A stretch of 64,000 nt of DNA from Azospirillum fermentarium (lineage in GTDB: Bacteria; Pseudomonadota; Alphaproteobacteria; Azospirillales; Azospirillaceae). Every line of letters begins with the position of its first letter. The first letter of the stretch is position 1. The stretch is from assembly GCF_025961205.1 (NCBI RefSeq), contig NZ_JAOQNH010000001.1, positions 892,001 through 956,000 of the forward strand. Direction: 5' to 3'. The notes under the pieces are model-generated. The model made no database searches, had not been told where the DNA came from, and saw only the letters and a list, made by a program, of their open reading frames with translations. Positions 17,801-26,820 of this stretch are shown one piece after another. The translations under genes were made by a program, and so were the position numbers.

Positions 17801-18028
17801 GTTCGTCTCCCTCATGCGTTGGACGATGCTTCCTAAACAGGGAGATGTGCTCATGGTTTCGCAGGGTTTCGTAGCCTGATGGGTGGAGCGGCGGGACTGG
17901 CTGTGTGGTATAGCCCCAATAAAAGAGGATGCTTCACCTGATTTTATCTTTTGCCACTTTTTCCCCTTTCCCCGTGGGGCCGATGCTTCTTTCGATGGGG
18001 GCGCGGCGGGGAAAGGGGGGAAAGGGGT

Positions 18029-19072
18029 TCATGACGTGCAGGCGTGCGCTGCGCCTTTCTCATACCATCCGCGGGTGCGGCGGACCAGACGCACCACCGA
18101 CAGCATCACCGGCACCTCCACCAGCACCCCCACCACGGTGGCGAGAGCGGCGCCGGAGTTCAGCCCGAACAGGCTGATGGCCGCCGCCACCGCCAGCTCG
18201 AAGAAGTTGGAGGCGCCGATCAGCGCTGCCGGGGCCGCCACGCACCACGCCACCCCCAGCCACCGCGACAGCCCATAGGCGATGGCGGCGTTCAGATAGA
18301 CCTGGATGACGATGGGCACCGCCAGCAGCAGGATGACCAGCGGTTCGGCCAGGATGCGTTCGCCCTGGAACCCGAACAGCATCACCAGCGTGCCCAGCAA
18401 TGCCGCCAGCGACGCCGGCTGCAGCCGGCCCAGAACCCGGCCCAGCGCCCCGTCGCCGCCCGCCGCCAGCAGCCGGCGGCGCCACATCTGCGCCACCGCC
18501 ACCGGCACCACGATGTACAGCACCACCGACAGCACCAGCGTGCTCCACGGCACGGCGATGGACGCCACCCCCAGCAGCAGCCCCACCAGCGGGGCGAAGG
18601 CCACCACCATGATGGCGTCGTTCAGCGCCACCTGGCTCAGCGTGTAATGGGGCTCGCCCCCGCACAGGTTGGACCACACGAACACCATGGCCGTGCACGG
18701 TGCCGCCGCCAGCAGGATCAGCCCGGCGATGTACGAGGATATCTGGTCCGCCGGCAGCAGGGCCGCGAACAGGAGCCCGATGAACAGCGTGCCCAGCAGC
18801 GCCATGGAAAAGGGCTTCACCGCCCAGTTGACGAACAGCGTCACGCCGATGCCGCGCCAATGCGCCCCCACCCGGTGCAGGGCGCCGAAGTCGATCTTCA
18901 GCAGCATGGGCACGATCATCAGCCAGATCAGCACCGCGACCGGCAGATTGACCCGCGCCACCTCCGCCGCGGCGATGGCGGCGAAGGCGCCGGGAAACAG
19001 CCCGCCCAGCAGCACCCCGGCCCCGATGCACAGCAGCACCCACAGGCTGAGCCAGCGTTCGAACCGGCTCAT
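18029..19072 (-). CDS. acr3: Acr3-family arsenite efflux transporter
   Basis: The 347-residue protein has ten hydrophobic segments and the Acr3 signatures: LAAAPCTAMVFVWSNLCGGEP with its conserved Cys, and AAPAALIGASNFFELAVA near the end. It exports arsenite across the inner membrane. Its ATG overlaps the stop of the upstream ArsR-ArsC gene by four bases, so sensing, reduction and efflux are in one operon. Confidence 0.95.
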   Translation of the reverse strand: MSRFERWLSLWVLLCIGAGVLLGGLFPGAFAAIAAAEVARVNLPVAVLIWLMIVPMLLKIDFGALHRVGAHWRGIGVTLFVNWAVKPFSMALLGTLFIGLLFAALLPADQISSYIAGLILLAAAPCTAMVFVWSNLCGGEPHYTLSQVALNDAIMVVAFAPLVGLLLGVASIAVPWSTLVLSVVLYIVVPVAVAQMWRRRLLAAGGDGALGRVLGRLQPASLAALLGTLVMLFGFQGERILAEPLVILLLAVPIVIQVYLNAAIAYGLSRWLGVAWCVAAPAALIGASNFFELAVAAAISLFGLNSGAALATVVGVLVEVPVMLSVVRLVRRTRGWYEKGAAHACTS

Positions 19073-19923
19073 GGCGCGTCCTCCGGGCGGGCGGTGCCGA
19101 TGGCGGTCAGGCGGTTTTGCAGCGACAGCCGGTCCAGCGCCTCCACCCGCAGGCTGGTGAACAGCTTGATGCGGTGTTCCAGCTCCAGATAGACGCGGCG
19201 GAACAGCTTTAGCCCCTGTTCCTCCGGCCCGTCGAAGGCGGCGGGGTCTTCCACCCCCCAGTGCGCGGTCATCGGCTGGCCCGGCCACACCGGGCACACC
19301 TCCCCCGCGGCGTTGTCGCAGACGGTGAAGACGAAATCCAGCGGCGGGGCATCGGGGCCGGCGAACTCGTCCCACGATTTCGACCGGAATCCGGCGGTGT
19401 CGTAGTGGAGCCGTTCCAGCAGGGTCAGCGCCAGCGGGTTGACCCGCCCCGTGGGGTGGCTGCCGGCGCTGAGCGCGCGGAACCGCCCGGCCCCCCAGCG
19501 GTTCAGCGCCGCCTCGGCCATGATGCTGCGGGCGGAATTGCCGGTGCACAGGAACAGCACCGTGTAAAGGCGTGGTTCGGTCATGACGGGTCCGTCCGGT
19601 GATGGGGTGGGCGGGGGGCAGCACACGGACACCGGGCGCCCGTCGCCGCAGCAGTTTTCGGTGAGAAAGCCCAAGAGGCCGTTCATGCGCGTGAAACCGG
19701 CGGTGTAGACGATGCTCCGCCCCTCCCGCCGCGGCGTGGCCAGCCCGGCCTGGACCAGATGCGACAGGTGGAACGACAGGGTGTTGGCCGGCACATCCAG
19801 GGCGGCGGCCAGCGCGCCCGCCGCCATCCCGTCCGGTCCCGCCTGCACCAGCCGGCGGAACGCCGCCAGCCGGGTTTCCTGCGCCAGCGCCCCCAGCGCC
19901 TTGACCGCCTCGTCCAAGGTCAT
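19069..19923 (-). CDS. ArsR repressor - ArsC arsenate reductase fusion
   Basis: One 284-residue frame encodes two proteins that are usually separate. Residues 1-100 are an ArsR winged helix (ALAQETRLAAFRRL, PANTLSFHLSHLVQAGL, REGRSIVYT) with cysteine pairs at 91-92 and 101-102 that can bind As(III). Residues from about 117 are a low-molecular-weight-phosphatase-type ArsC: the loop CTGNSARS with catalytic Cys126, then VCDNAAGEVCP with Cys202 and Cys210 for the disulfide cascade. Met114 could serve as an internal start, but its upstream region has no clear ribosome-binding site. The protein would both repress the operon and reduce arsenate, handing arsenite to Acr3. Confidence 0.9.
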   Translation of the reverse strand: MTLDEAVKALGALAQETRLAAFRRLVQAGPDGMAAGALAAALDVPANTLSFHLSHLVQAGLATPRREGRSIVYTAGFTRMNGLLGFLTENCCGDGRPVSVCCPPPTPSPDGPVMTEPRLYTVLFLCTGNSARSIMAEAALNRWGAGRFRALSAGSHPTGRVNPLALTLLERLHYDTAGFRSKSWDEFAGPDAPPLDFVFTVCDNAAGEVCPVWPGQPMTAHWGVEDPAAFDGPEEQGLKLFRRVYLELEHRIKLFTSLRVEALDRLSLQNRLTAIGTARPEDAP

Positions 19924-19994
19924 GAAGCCTCCCCGTTGCCCGACCGTTTGCGTTGCCGCGGCAGGGTAGCGGGGCGGCGGAATCAACTCAACAA

Positions 19995-20016
19995 CATTTC
20001 CAGAAATATGGAAATG
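19995..20016. promoter_or_regulatory. inverted repeat, likely ArsR operator
   Basis: CATTTCCA and TGGAAATG are perfect arms with a six-base AT-rich spacer, 72 bases before the arsR-arsC start. The spot and symmetry fit an ArsR-family operator overlapping the promoter; this is inference from position. Confidence 0.55.
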
Positions 20017-20023
20017 ATGGGGC

Positions 20024-20054
20024 AAAAAAGATGCCGGGAGGATTCCCCGGCATC
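20024..20054 (-). terminator. intrinsic terminator of htpX
   Basis: On the minus strand GATGCCGGG pairs with CCCGGCATC and is followed by six T. It is 21 bases beyond the htpX stop and next to the ars promoter region. Confidence 0.85.
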
Positions 20055-20074
20055 CTGTCCGTCCAGCGTCTCCG

Positions 20075-21115
20075 TCAGCCCCAGGGGCCGGACCGTTTGC
20101 CGCCGCCGGGCGGGGGGGCGCCCCAGGGGGAGGGGCCGGCGGCGGGGCGGCCGGGTTCCGGCGGACGCTGGCCGGCGGGATAGCCACCCCCGAAGCCACC
20201 GCCGTTGGTGGCGAAGCCGTTGCCGCCGCCGGGACCGCGGCCATAGCCGCCCATGCCGGCCATCTGCTGCAGCCGCGCCACCCGGTTTTCCATGTTGGGG
20301 TGGGTGGAGAACAGGTTGTCCATGCCCTGGCCGTGCAGCGGGTTGGCGATGAACAGATGGGCGGTGGCCGGGTGGGATTCGGCCCGCGGGTCGGGGATGC
20401 GGGCCACGCCCTCGTGGATGCGCTGAAGCGCGCTGGCCAGCCACAGCGGGCGCCCGCAGATCTCGGCGCCGATGCGGTCGGCCTCGTACTCGCGGGTGCG
20501 GCTGATGGCCATCTGCACCAGCGAGGCCGCCAGCGGCGCCAGGATCATCATCAGGATCGAGCCGACGAAGCCCAGCGGGTTGCCGCCCCCGTTGCCCTCT
20601 TCGTTCGACGAGTTGGACCCGCCGAAGAACATGCCGAAGTTCGCCAGCATGGAGATGGCGCCGGCGATGGTGGCGGTGATGGTCATGATCAGCGTGTCGC
20701 GGTTCTTCACATGGGCCAGTTCGTGGGCCATGACGCCCGCCACCTCTTCCGCGCTCAAACGGTCCAGCAGGCCGGTGGTGGCGGCCACCGCGGCGTTTTC
20801 CGGGTTGCGCCCGGTGGCGAACGCGTTGGGCTGGTCGGAATGGATGATGTAGACCCGGGGCATCGGCAGCCCGGCCCGCTGGGCCAGCCGCTGCACGATG
20901 TCGTGGAATTCGGGGGCGGTGCGGGCGTCCACCTCCTGCGCGCCGTACATGGACAGGACCATGCTGCCCGAATTCCAATAGGCGAAGACGTTCATCCCCA
21001 CCGCGATCACGAATGCGATGAGCATCCCCGCCTTGCCGCCGATCAAGAAGCCGACGCCGGCGAACAGCGCCGTCAGGCCGGCAAGAAGAATGGTGGTCTT
21101 GAGGTAGCTGGTCAT
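20075..21115 (-). CDS. htpX: zinc metalloprotease HtpX
   Basis: The 346-residue membrane-bound M48 peptidase degrades misfolded inner-membrane proteins. Two hydrophobic segments lie in the first 50 residues. The zinc site is HELAH at 131-135, with the third ligand in REYEADRIG. Two more hydrophobic segments follow the active site. The C-terminal 50 residues are Gly- and Pro-rich ([13 protein letters not shown]) and extend past the usual family length of about 290, probably as a disordered tail. The ATG at 21115 starts the first membrane segment [13 protein letters not shown]. Confidence 0.95.
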   Translation of the reverse strand: MTSYLKTTILLAGLTALFAGVGFLIGGKAGMLIAFVIAVGMNVFAYWNSGSMVLSMYGAQEVDARTAPEFHDIVQRLAQRAGLPMPRVYIIHSDQPNAFATGRNPENAAVAATTGLLDRLSAEEVAGVMAHELAHVKNRDTLIMTITATIAGAISMLANFGMFFGGSNSSNEEGNGGGNPLGFVGSILMMILAPLAASLVQMAISRTREYEADRIGAEICGRPLWLASALQRIHEGVARIPDPRAESHPATAHLFIANPLHGQGMDNLFSTHPNMENRVARLQQMAGMGGYGRGPGGGNGFATNGGGFGGGYPAGQRPPEPGRPAAGPSPWGAPPPGGGKRSGPWG

Positions 21116-21690
21116 GGCGGGCCTTCCCGGTCCGTGTGTCGCATCATCGGATGGTTCTGCCGGGTCATATGGGCTTATCGCGCCTGTCACTTCAAGAGGA
21201 TGGCCGGCATCTTCCCCGCCACCCGTCCTCATGGATCAAGAAAAACAGCGGGCGATTGCGAATTGTCATTCGCCCCCCCGGCGTGCCCGGCCATCCTGCC
21301 GGTCCGGCGCAGACCGTCAGCGGTGCGCCCCGCCCCGCAAGGCTCCTTTGCGTGGCCGTTTCCAGTCAAGGCTCTGAAAAGTGCCCGGAAATCCCCGCTT
21401 ATTCCATTGATTTTTCATCTGCCAAAGATGTTATGCCGTCATGCCCTGTTGTGGTGTTAATGTTTTTAAACCATCTGGCGTTTTGAATTCTTAAAAATTA
21501 GACTTTTCTTATGAGAATGGATTGTAAATTTCATGGATGATTTTATATTTGTTTTGCCTTGATTCGTATCTATTGCGCTGATACAAGCGAAATAACCTCA
21601 CTTTGTATGTGGTGTAACGGCGGGCGGGCGGCGTGTGATGGCACGCAGCGCGGGGGCGCGTGCCGTTGCCGATTGATGGAGACGGTGGCG
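21116..21690. other. 575-base gap without a gene, partly AT-rich
   Basis: The part near htpX is GC-rich and holds that gene's promoter. From about 21380 to 21620 the composition turns AT-rich (for example TTCTTAAAAATTAG and GATTTTATATTTG), unlike the rest of the window. Open frames here are short and without family resemblance. It is probably the regulatory region of the following chemoreceptor gene, possibly with a small RNA; no clear promoter hexamers can be assigned. Confidence 0.5.
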
Positions 21691-23700
21691 ATGATGATCC
21701 AACGCGACACGCACGGCCTGTCCGCCTTGACGGCGCTGCCCTTCTTTGGCCTGACGGATGCGGTGTGCCGGCGGCTGCGCGACATCGCCCCCCACGCCCG
21801 CGCGGTCCTGCCGGCGGTTCTCGACCGTTTTTACGGTCATCTGATGCAGCAGCCCCATCTGGCCCGCCTGTTCGCCGACCCTGCCCAGATGAACCGCGCC
21901 AAGGCCGGGCAGGCCCGCCATTGGGAGCGGATCCTTGAGGGCCGTTTCGACGAGGGATATCTCGAGTCGGCCCGCCGGGTGGGGGCGGCCCATTACCGGG
22001 CCGGGCTGGCGATGCCCTATTACATCGGCGGCTATTCCTTTCTGATGGGCGAGTTGGCGGGGATGACCGCGCGTCTCTATGGCCGCGGCTTCGCCCGCAA
22101 GGCGGCAGCCGACGCCATGGCCGAGGCGCAGCAGGCGGTGATCGCCGCCGCCATGTACGACCTCAGCGTCTGTCTGGCCACATACCCCGAGGCCATCGAC
22201 GCCGAGCGCCGCTCCATGGTGACCACCATGGCCGACCACATCGACGGCGAGATCGGCAGCACCATGGAGGATATGGGGCGGCTGACCGGCGGGGTGCGCG
22301 ACGCCGCCGAGCGGCTGAACGACACCGCGAGCCGCACCAAGGCCAGTGCGGCCACCGCCACCGACGCATCCAACCTGGCCCTGTCCAGCGCCCAGACGGT
22401 GGCGTCGGCGGCGGACGAGCTTCACTCCTCCATCAGCGAGATCGCCCGGCAGGTGGGGCAGTCGGTGGACGTGGCCCGCCGCGCCGTGACCCGGGCGGTG
22501 GACGCGCGGTCGGTCATGGAAACCCTGACCGTCACGTCGCAGGAGATCGGGCGGGTGGTGGACATGATCGGGTCCATCGCCAAGCAGACCAACCTGCTGG
22601 CGCTCAACGCCACCATCGAGGCGGCCCGCGCGGGCGAGGCCGGCAAGGGCTTCGCCGTGGTGGCGGGCGAGGTGAAGACCCTGGCCCGCCAGACCGCCGA
22701 CGCGACCGAGGAGATCGTGGCCCAGGTCAACCGCATCCGCGACGCCGCCGGACGGGCCGCCGGGTCGATGGACGCGGTGGGGGCGATCATCCACGACATG
22801 GAAACCTTCGGCTCCACCATCGCGGCGGCCATCGAGGAGCAATCGGCGGCCACCCAGGAAATCAGCCGCTGCGTGAACGAGACCGCCGACGGCGCCCGCC
22901 GGGTGGCCGAGGTGATGACCGAACTGGCCGAGGAGGCGGAGGAATCCAGCGAACTGGCCGACGAGGTGATGAAGGACACCGGGCGGATGGACGACACGGT
23001 GGCAGCATTGGGCCGCGCCCTGAAACGGTCGGTGCGCGGGGCGTCGCAGGATGCCGACCGCCGCCGCGACCGCCGGGCCGGGTGCCTGTTGCCGGTCACG
23101 GTGTCGGTGGACGGCCGCACGGTGGAGGGGTCGGTGTCGGATGTGTCGGCGGGCGGAGCGTGCGTGACGCTCACGGGGCTGAAACCGGGGGTGGGGACCG
23201 CTCTCACCCTGTCGGCGCCGGCCCTGGGCCAGCCGCGGCGGGGGCAGGTGGTGGCGGTGTCGGGGGCCTTGTGCCACATCGCTTTCGACGACGCGAGCCG
23301 CCTGTCCCCCGGCCTGATGGAGCGCCTGATCACCGACGGCGGCATGGCGGTGGTGGAACGGGCCAAGACCGATCATCTGGAGTTCATCAAGCGGGTGATG
23401 GAGGCTGTGGAGGGCCGGTCCCGGACCAAGGCCGCCGACCTTGCCAACCACCACACCTGCCGTCTGGGCAAATGGTACGACGGGGTGAACGATCCCCACG
23501 TCCGCTCCTGTCCGGCGTACGGCGCGCTGGTGGACCCGCACCGCCGCGTCCATGATTTCGGCAAGCAGGCATTGTTGCGCACCGCCGCCGGCGACACCCC
23601 CGGCGCCCGCAGCGCCGCCGAGAGCATGAGTGCGGCCAGCCGCGAGGTTCTGTCCCTGCTGGACCAGTTGAAGGGCGAAATCGCCAGCGGCCGCCGCTAA
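21691..23700 (+). CDS. soluble globin-coupled chemoreceptor with PilZ and CZB domains
   Basis: The 669-residue cytoplasmic receptor has four parts. Residues 1-170 form a protoglobin sensor; the haem ligand is most likely His101 in [16 protein letters not shown]. Residues 180-480 are the MCP signalling hairpin with tip [20 protein letters not shown]. Residues 485-555 are a PilZ domain ([24 protein letters not shown]) that may bind cyclic di-GMP. Residues 570-650 are a CZB zinc domain with [16 protein letters not shown] and PHRRVHDFG, which supply the 3-His/1-Cys site. It probably senses oxygen and zinc or oxidants. There are no membrane segments. The ATG at 21691 has GGAG upstream; another at 21676 is possible. 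Confidence 0.93.
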   Translation: MMIQRDTHGLSALTALPFFGLTDAVCRRLRDIAPHARAVLPAVLDRFYGHLMQQPHLARLFADPAQMNRAKAGQARHWERILEGRFDEGYLESARRVGAAHYRAGLAMPYYIGGYSFLMGELAGMTARLYGRGFARKAAADAMAEAQQAVIAAAMYDLSVCLATYPEAIDAERRSMVTTMADHIDGEIGSTMEDMGRLTGGVRDAAERLNDTASRTKASAATATDASNLALSSAQTVASAADELHSSISEIARQVGQSVDVARRAVTRAVDARSVMETLTVTSQEIGRVVDMIGSIAKQTNLLALNATIEAARAGEAGKGFAVVAGEVKTLARQTADATEEIVAQVNRIRDAAGRAAGSMDAVGAIIHDMETFGSTIAAAIEEQSAATQEISRCVNETADGARRVAEVMTELAEEAEESSELADEVMKDTGRMDDTVAALGRALKRSVRGASQDADRRRDRRAGCLLPVTVSVDGRTVEGSVSDVSAGGACVTLTGLKPGVGTALTLSAPALGQPRRGQVVAVSGALCHIAFDDASRLSPGLMERLITDGGMAVVERAKTDHLEFIKRVMEAVEGRSRTKAADLANHHTCRLGKWYDGVNDPHVRSCPAYGALVDPHRRVHDFGKQALLRTAAGDTPGARSAAESMSAASREVLSLLDQLKGEIASGRR

Positions 23701-23705
23701 CGGGG

Positions 23706-23760
23706 GGCAGGGGCCGTCCGGCCCCTGCCGGGGAGCGCCGAGGAGACGATCCCCTCGGCC
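23706..23760. repeat. dispersed intergenic palindrome, family B
   Basis: GCAGGGGCC pairs with GGCCCCTGC, followed by a second arm pair around GCCGAGG and CCTCGGC. It lies just after the chemoreceptor stop. Confidence 0.6.
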
Positions 23761-23947
23761 TTGGACCACACATGGCTCTTGTCCCAGGGGCCTGTACCCC
23801 TTATCCTTTTCCTGCTGCTGCCCCTGGCGGCTGCCGTAAGCGTTACCGTCATTCAACGCGCCAACCTGTACCGGCCCATAGCCGGTGCGGCCCCCGGTTC
23901 GGGGGCGTGGCGCTTGCTATGGCCGGTGTCTTACGGAGTGGACGCGC

Positions 23948-24214
23948 ATGAACGCGCCGAAAACCAACATCTCCCGCCGTTTTCCCCAATTGCCTGCCCG
24001 TTTCGCCGGGGTGGTGATGCCGTTTCTGCTGTCGGTTCTGATGACGGCGGTGGTGTCGCTCATCAGCACGCTGCGCGCCGCCGGCTTCGGCGACGGCACC
24101 CCGGCTTTGTGGCTGAACGCCTGGGCCATGTCGTGGGTGGTGGCCTTTCCCACCCTGCTCCTGGCCCTGCCCATGGTCCGCCGCCTGACGGCGGTGCTGG
24201 TGGCGGTGCGTTAA
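23948..24214 (+). CDS. DUF2798 family small membrane protein
   Basis: The 88-residue protein has two membrane segments (about 18-42 and 58-80). RFPQLPARFAGVVMPFLLS, SLISTLRAAG and the WLNAWAMSWVVAFPTLLLALP stretch match DUF2798 as I know it. GGAG lies before the ATG at 23948. It overlaps the convergent phosphatase gene by four bases at the 3' end. The function of the family is unknown. Confidence 0.75.
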   Translation: MNAPKTNISRRFPQLPARFAGVVMPFLLSVLMTAVVSLISTLRAAGFGDGTPALWLNAWAMSWVVAFPTLLLALPMVRRLTAVLVAVR

Positions 24215-24681
24215 AAGCCCTGGCGGATACGGCCGAGGAGGCCGCGGGATGCGGCCTCCACCATCTCCAGCACCTCCACGAAGCCCAGGGCGCCGCCGTA
24301 ATAGGGATCGGGCACCTCGCGCACCGGCCAGTCGGGGGCGTAGTCCAGGAACAGGCGGACGTCGGCGGTGGAATCCCGGGGGGCCATGCGCCGCAGGGCG
24401 TCCAGGTGGCCATGGTCCATGGCCAGGATGTGATCGAAATCCCGGAAATCCCCCACGGTAACCCGCCGGGCGCGCAGGTCGGACAGGTCGTAGCCGCGCT
24501 GGCGGGCCAGTTCCAGGCTGCGGCGGTCGGGCGGGTCGCCCACGTGATAGCCGCTGGTGCCGGCGGAATCGGTGTGGATGCGGTCCTCCAGCCCCGCCTC
24601 GCGGACGAAGGCGCGGAAGACGCCGTGGGCGGTGGGGGAACGGCAGATGTTGCCGGTGCAGACAAACAAGACCTTGACCAT
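24211..24681 (-). CDS. low molecular weight protein-tyrosine phosphatase
   Basis: The 156-residue enzyme begins VKVLFVCTGNICRSP, the CX5R(S/T) loop with nucleophile Cys8 and Arg14. It ends with PDPYYGG, which supplies the general acid Asp. These phosphatases often act on tyrosine kinases of polysaccharide export, but no such kinase is nearby. The start is 66 bases from the divergent sirtuin gene, so the two may share a control region. Confidence 0.94.
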   Translation of the reverse strand: MVKVLFVCTGNICRSPTAHGVFRAFVREAGLEDRIHTDSAGTSGYHVGDPPDRRSLELARQRGYDLSDLRARRVTVGDFRDFDHILAMDHGHLDALRRMAPRDSTADVRLFLDYAPDWPVREVPDPYYGGALGFVEVLEMVEAASRGLLGRIRQGF

Positions 24682-24747
24682 GCTTCCCCCGTCGGGTTTC
24701 GTGAGACGTGACCGCCCGCGGCGGCGGTGCCTGCACGGATACATACC

Positions 24748-25467
24748 ATGCGTCTTCTGTCCACTTCCCCCATCGTTGTTCTGACCGGCGCCGGGATTTC
24801 GCGCGAATCGGGGCTGCACACCTTCCGCGATGCCGACGGCATCTGGGCGCAGGTGCGGCTGGAGGATGTGGCGACGCCCGAGGGTTATGCCCGCGACCCC
24901 GCCCGCGTCCAGGCGTTCTACAACGCCCGCCGCCATGGGCTGAACGACCCCGGCGTGGTGCCCAACGCCGCCCATTTCGCGCTGGCCAACCTGGAACGGC
25001 TGTGGCCGGCGGACGTGCTGGTGGTCACCCAGAACATCGACGACCTGCACGAGCGTGCCGGGCAGCAGCGGCTGATCCATATGCACGGGGAATTGCTGAA
25101 GGCGTTCTGCACCCAGTGCCGCGTGGTGGAGCGCTGCACCAGCGACCTGTCGGTGACCGACGCCTGCCCCAACTGCGGGGCGGTGGGCACCCTGCGCCCC
25201 GACGTGGTGTGGTTCGGCGAGATGCCCTATCAGATGGAACGCATTTACGAGGCGCTGGCGGCGTGCGACCTGTTCGTGTCCATCGGCACGTCGGGCAACG
25301 TCTATCCCGCCGCCGGTTTCGTGGCCGAGGCGCGGGCCAACGGCGCCCACACGGTGGAACTGAACCTGGAGCCGTCGGAGGGGGCGACCCTCTTCGCCGA
25401 ATCGGTGCTGGGGCCGGCGACCGAGGTGGTGCCGGGCTTCGTCAACGAATTGCTGGCCCTGCTGTGA
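24748..25467 (+). CDS. cobB: NAD-dependent protein deacylase, sirtuin class III (CobB/SIRT5-like)
   Basis: The 239-residue protein starts with the NAD loop VVLTGAGISRESGLHTFRD. It carries TQNIDDLHERAG and the catalytic HGE (IHMHGELL). A four-cysteine zinc site follows (CTQC, then CPNC). The FYNARR segment has the Tyr and Arg that let class III sirtuins bind succinyl- or malonyl-lysine, so both deacetylation and desuccinylation are likely. It could reverse the work of the Pat-like enzyme encoded at 2346. The ATG at 24748 is chosen; a GTG at 24727 is possible. The stop nearly touches nth. Confidence 0.93.
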   Translation: MRLLSTSPIVVLTGAGISRESGLHTFRDADGIWAQVRLEDVATPEGYARDPARVQAFYNARRHGLNDPGVVPNAAHFALANLERLWPADVLVVTQNIDDLHERAGQQRLIHMHGELLKAFCTQCRVVERCTSDLSVTDACPNCGAVGTLRPDVVWFGEMPYQMERIYEALAACDLFVSIGTSGNVYPAAGFVAEARANGAHTVELNLEPSEGATLFAESVLGPATEVVPGFVNELLALL

Positions 25468-25478
25468 CGGGTGCGCCC

Positions 25479-26114
25479 ATGACCCCCGCCGCCATCGAGG
25501 AAGCCTTCCGCCGGTTCCAGGCCGCCAGCCCCGAGCCGAAAAGCGAACTGGCCTACGTCAATCCCTACACGCTGCTGGTGGCGGTGGTGCTGTCGGCCCA
25601 GGCCACCGACGTGGGCGTCAACCGCGCCACCGGCCCGCTGTTCGCGCGCGTCACCACCCCCGCCCAGATGCTGGAATTGGGGGAGGAGGGGCTGCGCGCC
25701 TACATCAAGACCATCGGCCTGTTCAACACCAAGGCCAAGAACGTCATCAAGCTGTCGGAAATCCTGCTGTGCGAGTACGGCGGCGACGTTCCCCGCGACC
25801 GCGAGGCGCTGGAGCAGTTGCCCGGCGTGGGGCGCAAGACCGCCAACGTGGTGCTGAACGTGGCGTGGGGCGAGGAGACGATGGCGGTGGACACCCACAT
25901 CTTCCGCGTCGGCAACCGCACCGGCATGGCCCCCGGCAAGACGCCGGAGGCGGTGGAGCGGGGCTTGCTGGCGGTGGTCCCCGGCCCCTACCGCCGCCAC
26001 GCCCACCACTGGCTGATCCTGCACGGGCGCTATGTGTGCAAGGCGCGCAAGCCCGACTGTGCGGCCTGCATCATCCGCGACCTGTGCGGGTTCACGGAGA
26101 AGACGGCGGGGTAG
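25479..26114 (+). CDS. nth: endonuclease III
   Basis: This 211-residue DNA glycosylase/AP lyase removes oxidised pyrimidines. The helix-hairpin-helix LPGVGRKTANVV holds the catalytic Lys120, and VDTHIFRVGNR holds Asp138, at the same residue numbers as in E. coli. The C-terminal cluster CX6CX2CX5C (CKARKPDCAACIIRDLC) binds a 4Fe-4S centre. An in-frame GTG at 25464 overlaps the sirtuin stop as GTGA and is an alternative start; the ATG gives the standard length. It forms an operon with the sirtuin gene. Confidence 0.96.
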   Translation: MTPAAIEEAFRRFQAASPEPKSELAYVNPYTLLVAVVLSAQATDVGVNRATGPLFARVTTPAQMLELGEEGLRAYIKTIGLFNTKAKNVIKLSEILLCEYGGDVPRDREALEQLPGVGRKTANVVLNVAWGEETMAVDTHIFRVGNRTGMAPGKTPEAVERGLLAVVPGPYRRHAHHWLILHGRYVCKARKPDCAACIIRDLCGFTEKTAG

Positions 26115-26143
26115 GCGGGCGCCGTTTGCCGTCCCCGCGGCGT

Positions 26144-26728
26144 TCAGTCCTGGATCCCAAGCTTGGCTTTGCAGTCGGGGTAGTTGCTGAATTCATAGCG
26201 GGCGATCAGAAATCCGATGTTGCCATCGCTGGCGTAGGTCATCAGCGTTACCCGATCGACGTTCCCGGCCATCTTCAGGCCCTTGCTCCGCGACCATATG
26301 GCGCCGAAGAGACGCTGATCCTTTGCTATGCTCGCCATCCAGTCTTCCGGCTTGGTCAGGGTGCTTCCCGCATCCAGCCGGTCGTAAAGCTGGCCGGTCC
26401 CGTAAATCCGGTCGTTTTCATTCTTGATTGCGTTGAATGTCGTTTTCACCTTATCCCCTGCGGGATTCGTGACGATGATCGGGGTCGTCACGTGAATTTT
26501 ACAGATTCCCGTGTCCTTGTGATAGGTCACGCTATAGTCCTCAAAGACCTTTCCCGCTTTCGGCGGCGGGTTGATCTCGTACATGCCGTTTTTCTTTGCT
26601 TCTTTGACTGTAAATTTTTCGATGGAGCTGCCCATCGAGATCCCGAAAGGGCTGGATCCTTCTTCCTGTGCGTTGGCGGCAACGGGCATCAAGGCGATCG
26701 CCAGCAGCATGATAAGCGTTGATCTCAT
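26144..26728 (-). CDS. hypothetical periplasmic protein
   Basis: The 194-residue protein has a signal peptide (LIMLLAIALMPVAANA). The mature part is a mixed alpha/beta sequence (SIEKFTVKEAKKNGMYEI, TYHKDTGICKIHV, DYP-like end with a second Cys) and probably has one disulfide. The codon and base composition is clearly less GC-rich than the flanking nth and murJ genes, which suggests acquisition. AGGAG is present before the ATG. No family is recognised. Confidence 0.8.
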   Translation of the reverse strand: MRSTLIMLLAIALMPVAANAQEEGSSPFGISMGSSIEKFTVKEAKKNGMYEINPPPKAGKVFEDYSVTYHKDTGICKIHVTTPIIVTNPAGDKVKTTFNAIKNENDRIYGTGQLYDRLDAGSTLTKPEDWMASIAKDQRLFGAIWSRSKGLKMAGNVDRVTLMTYASDGNIGFLIARYEFSNYPDCKAKLGIQD

Positions 26729-26820
26729 CGGGGGCTCCTGATGGGTGGGATTCTTCACGCAGGATGACTTTGTAACGAAAGATCGGGGGGCCGGCCAGGA
26801 ACGCCGGTGCAGACCAAGCG

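Noticed and set aside
19111..19584. Separate arsC gene beginning at Met114 of the fused frame
   Set aside because: There is no stop between the parts and no clear ribosome-binding site before that Met; kept only as an alternative start.
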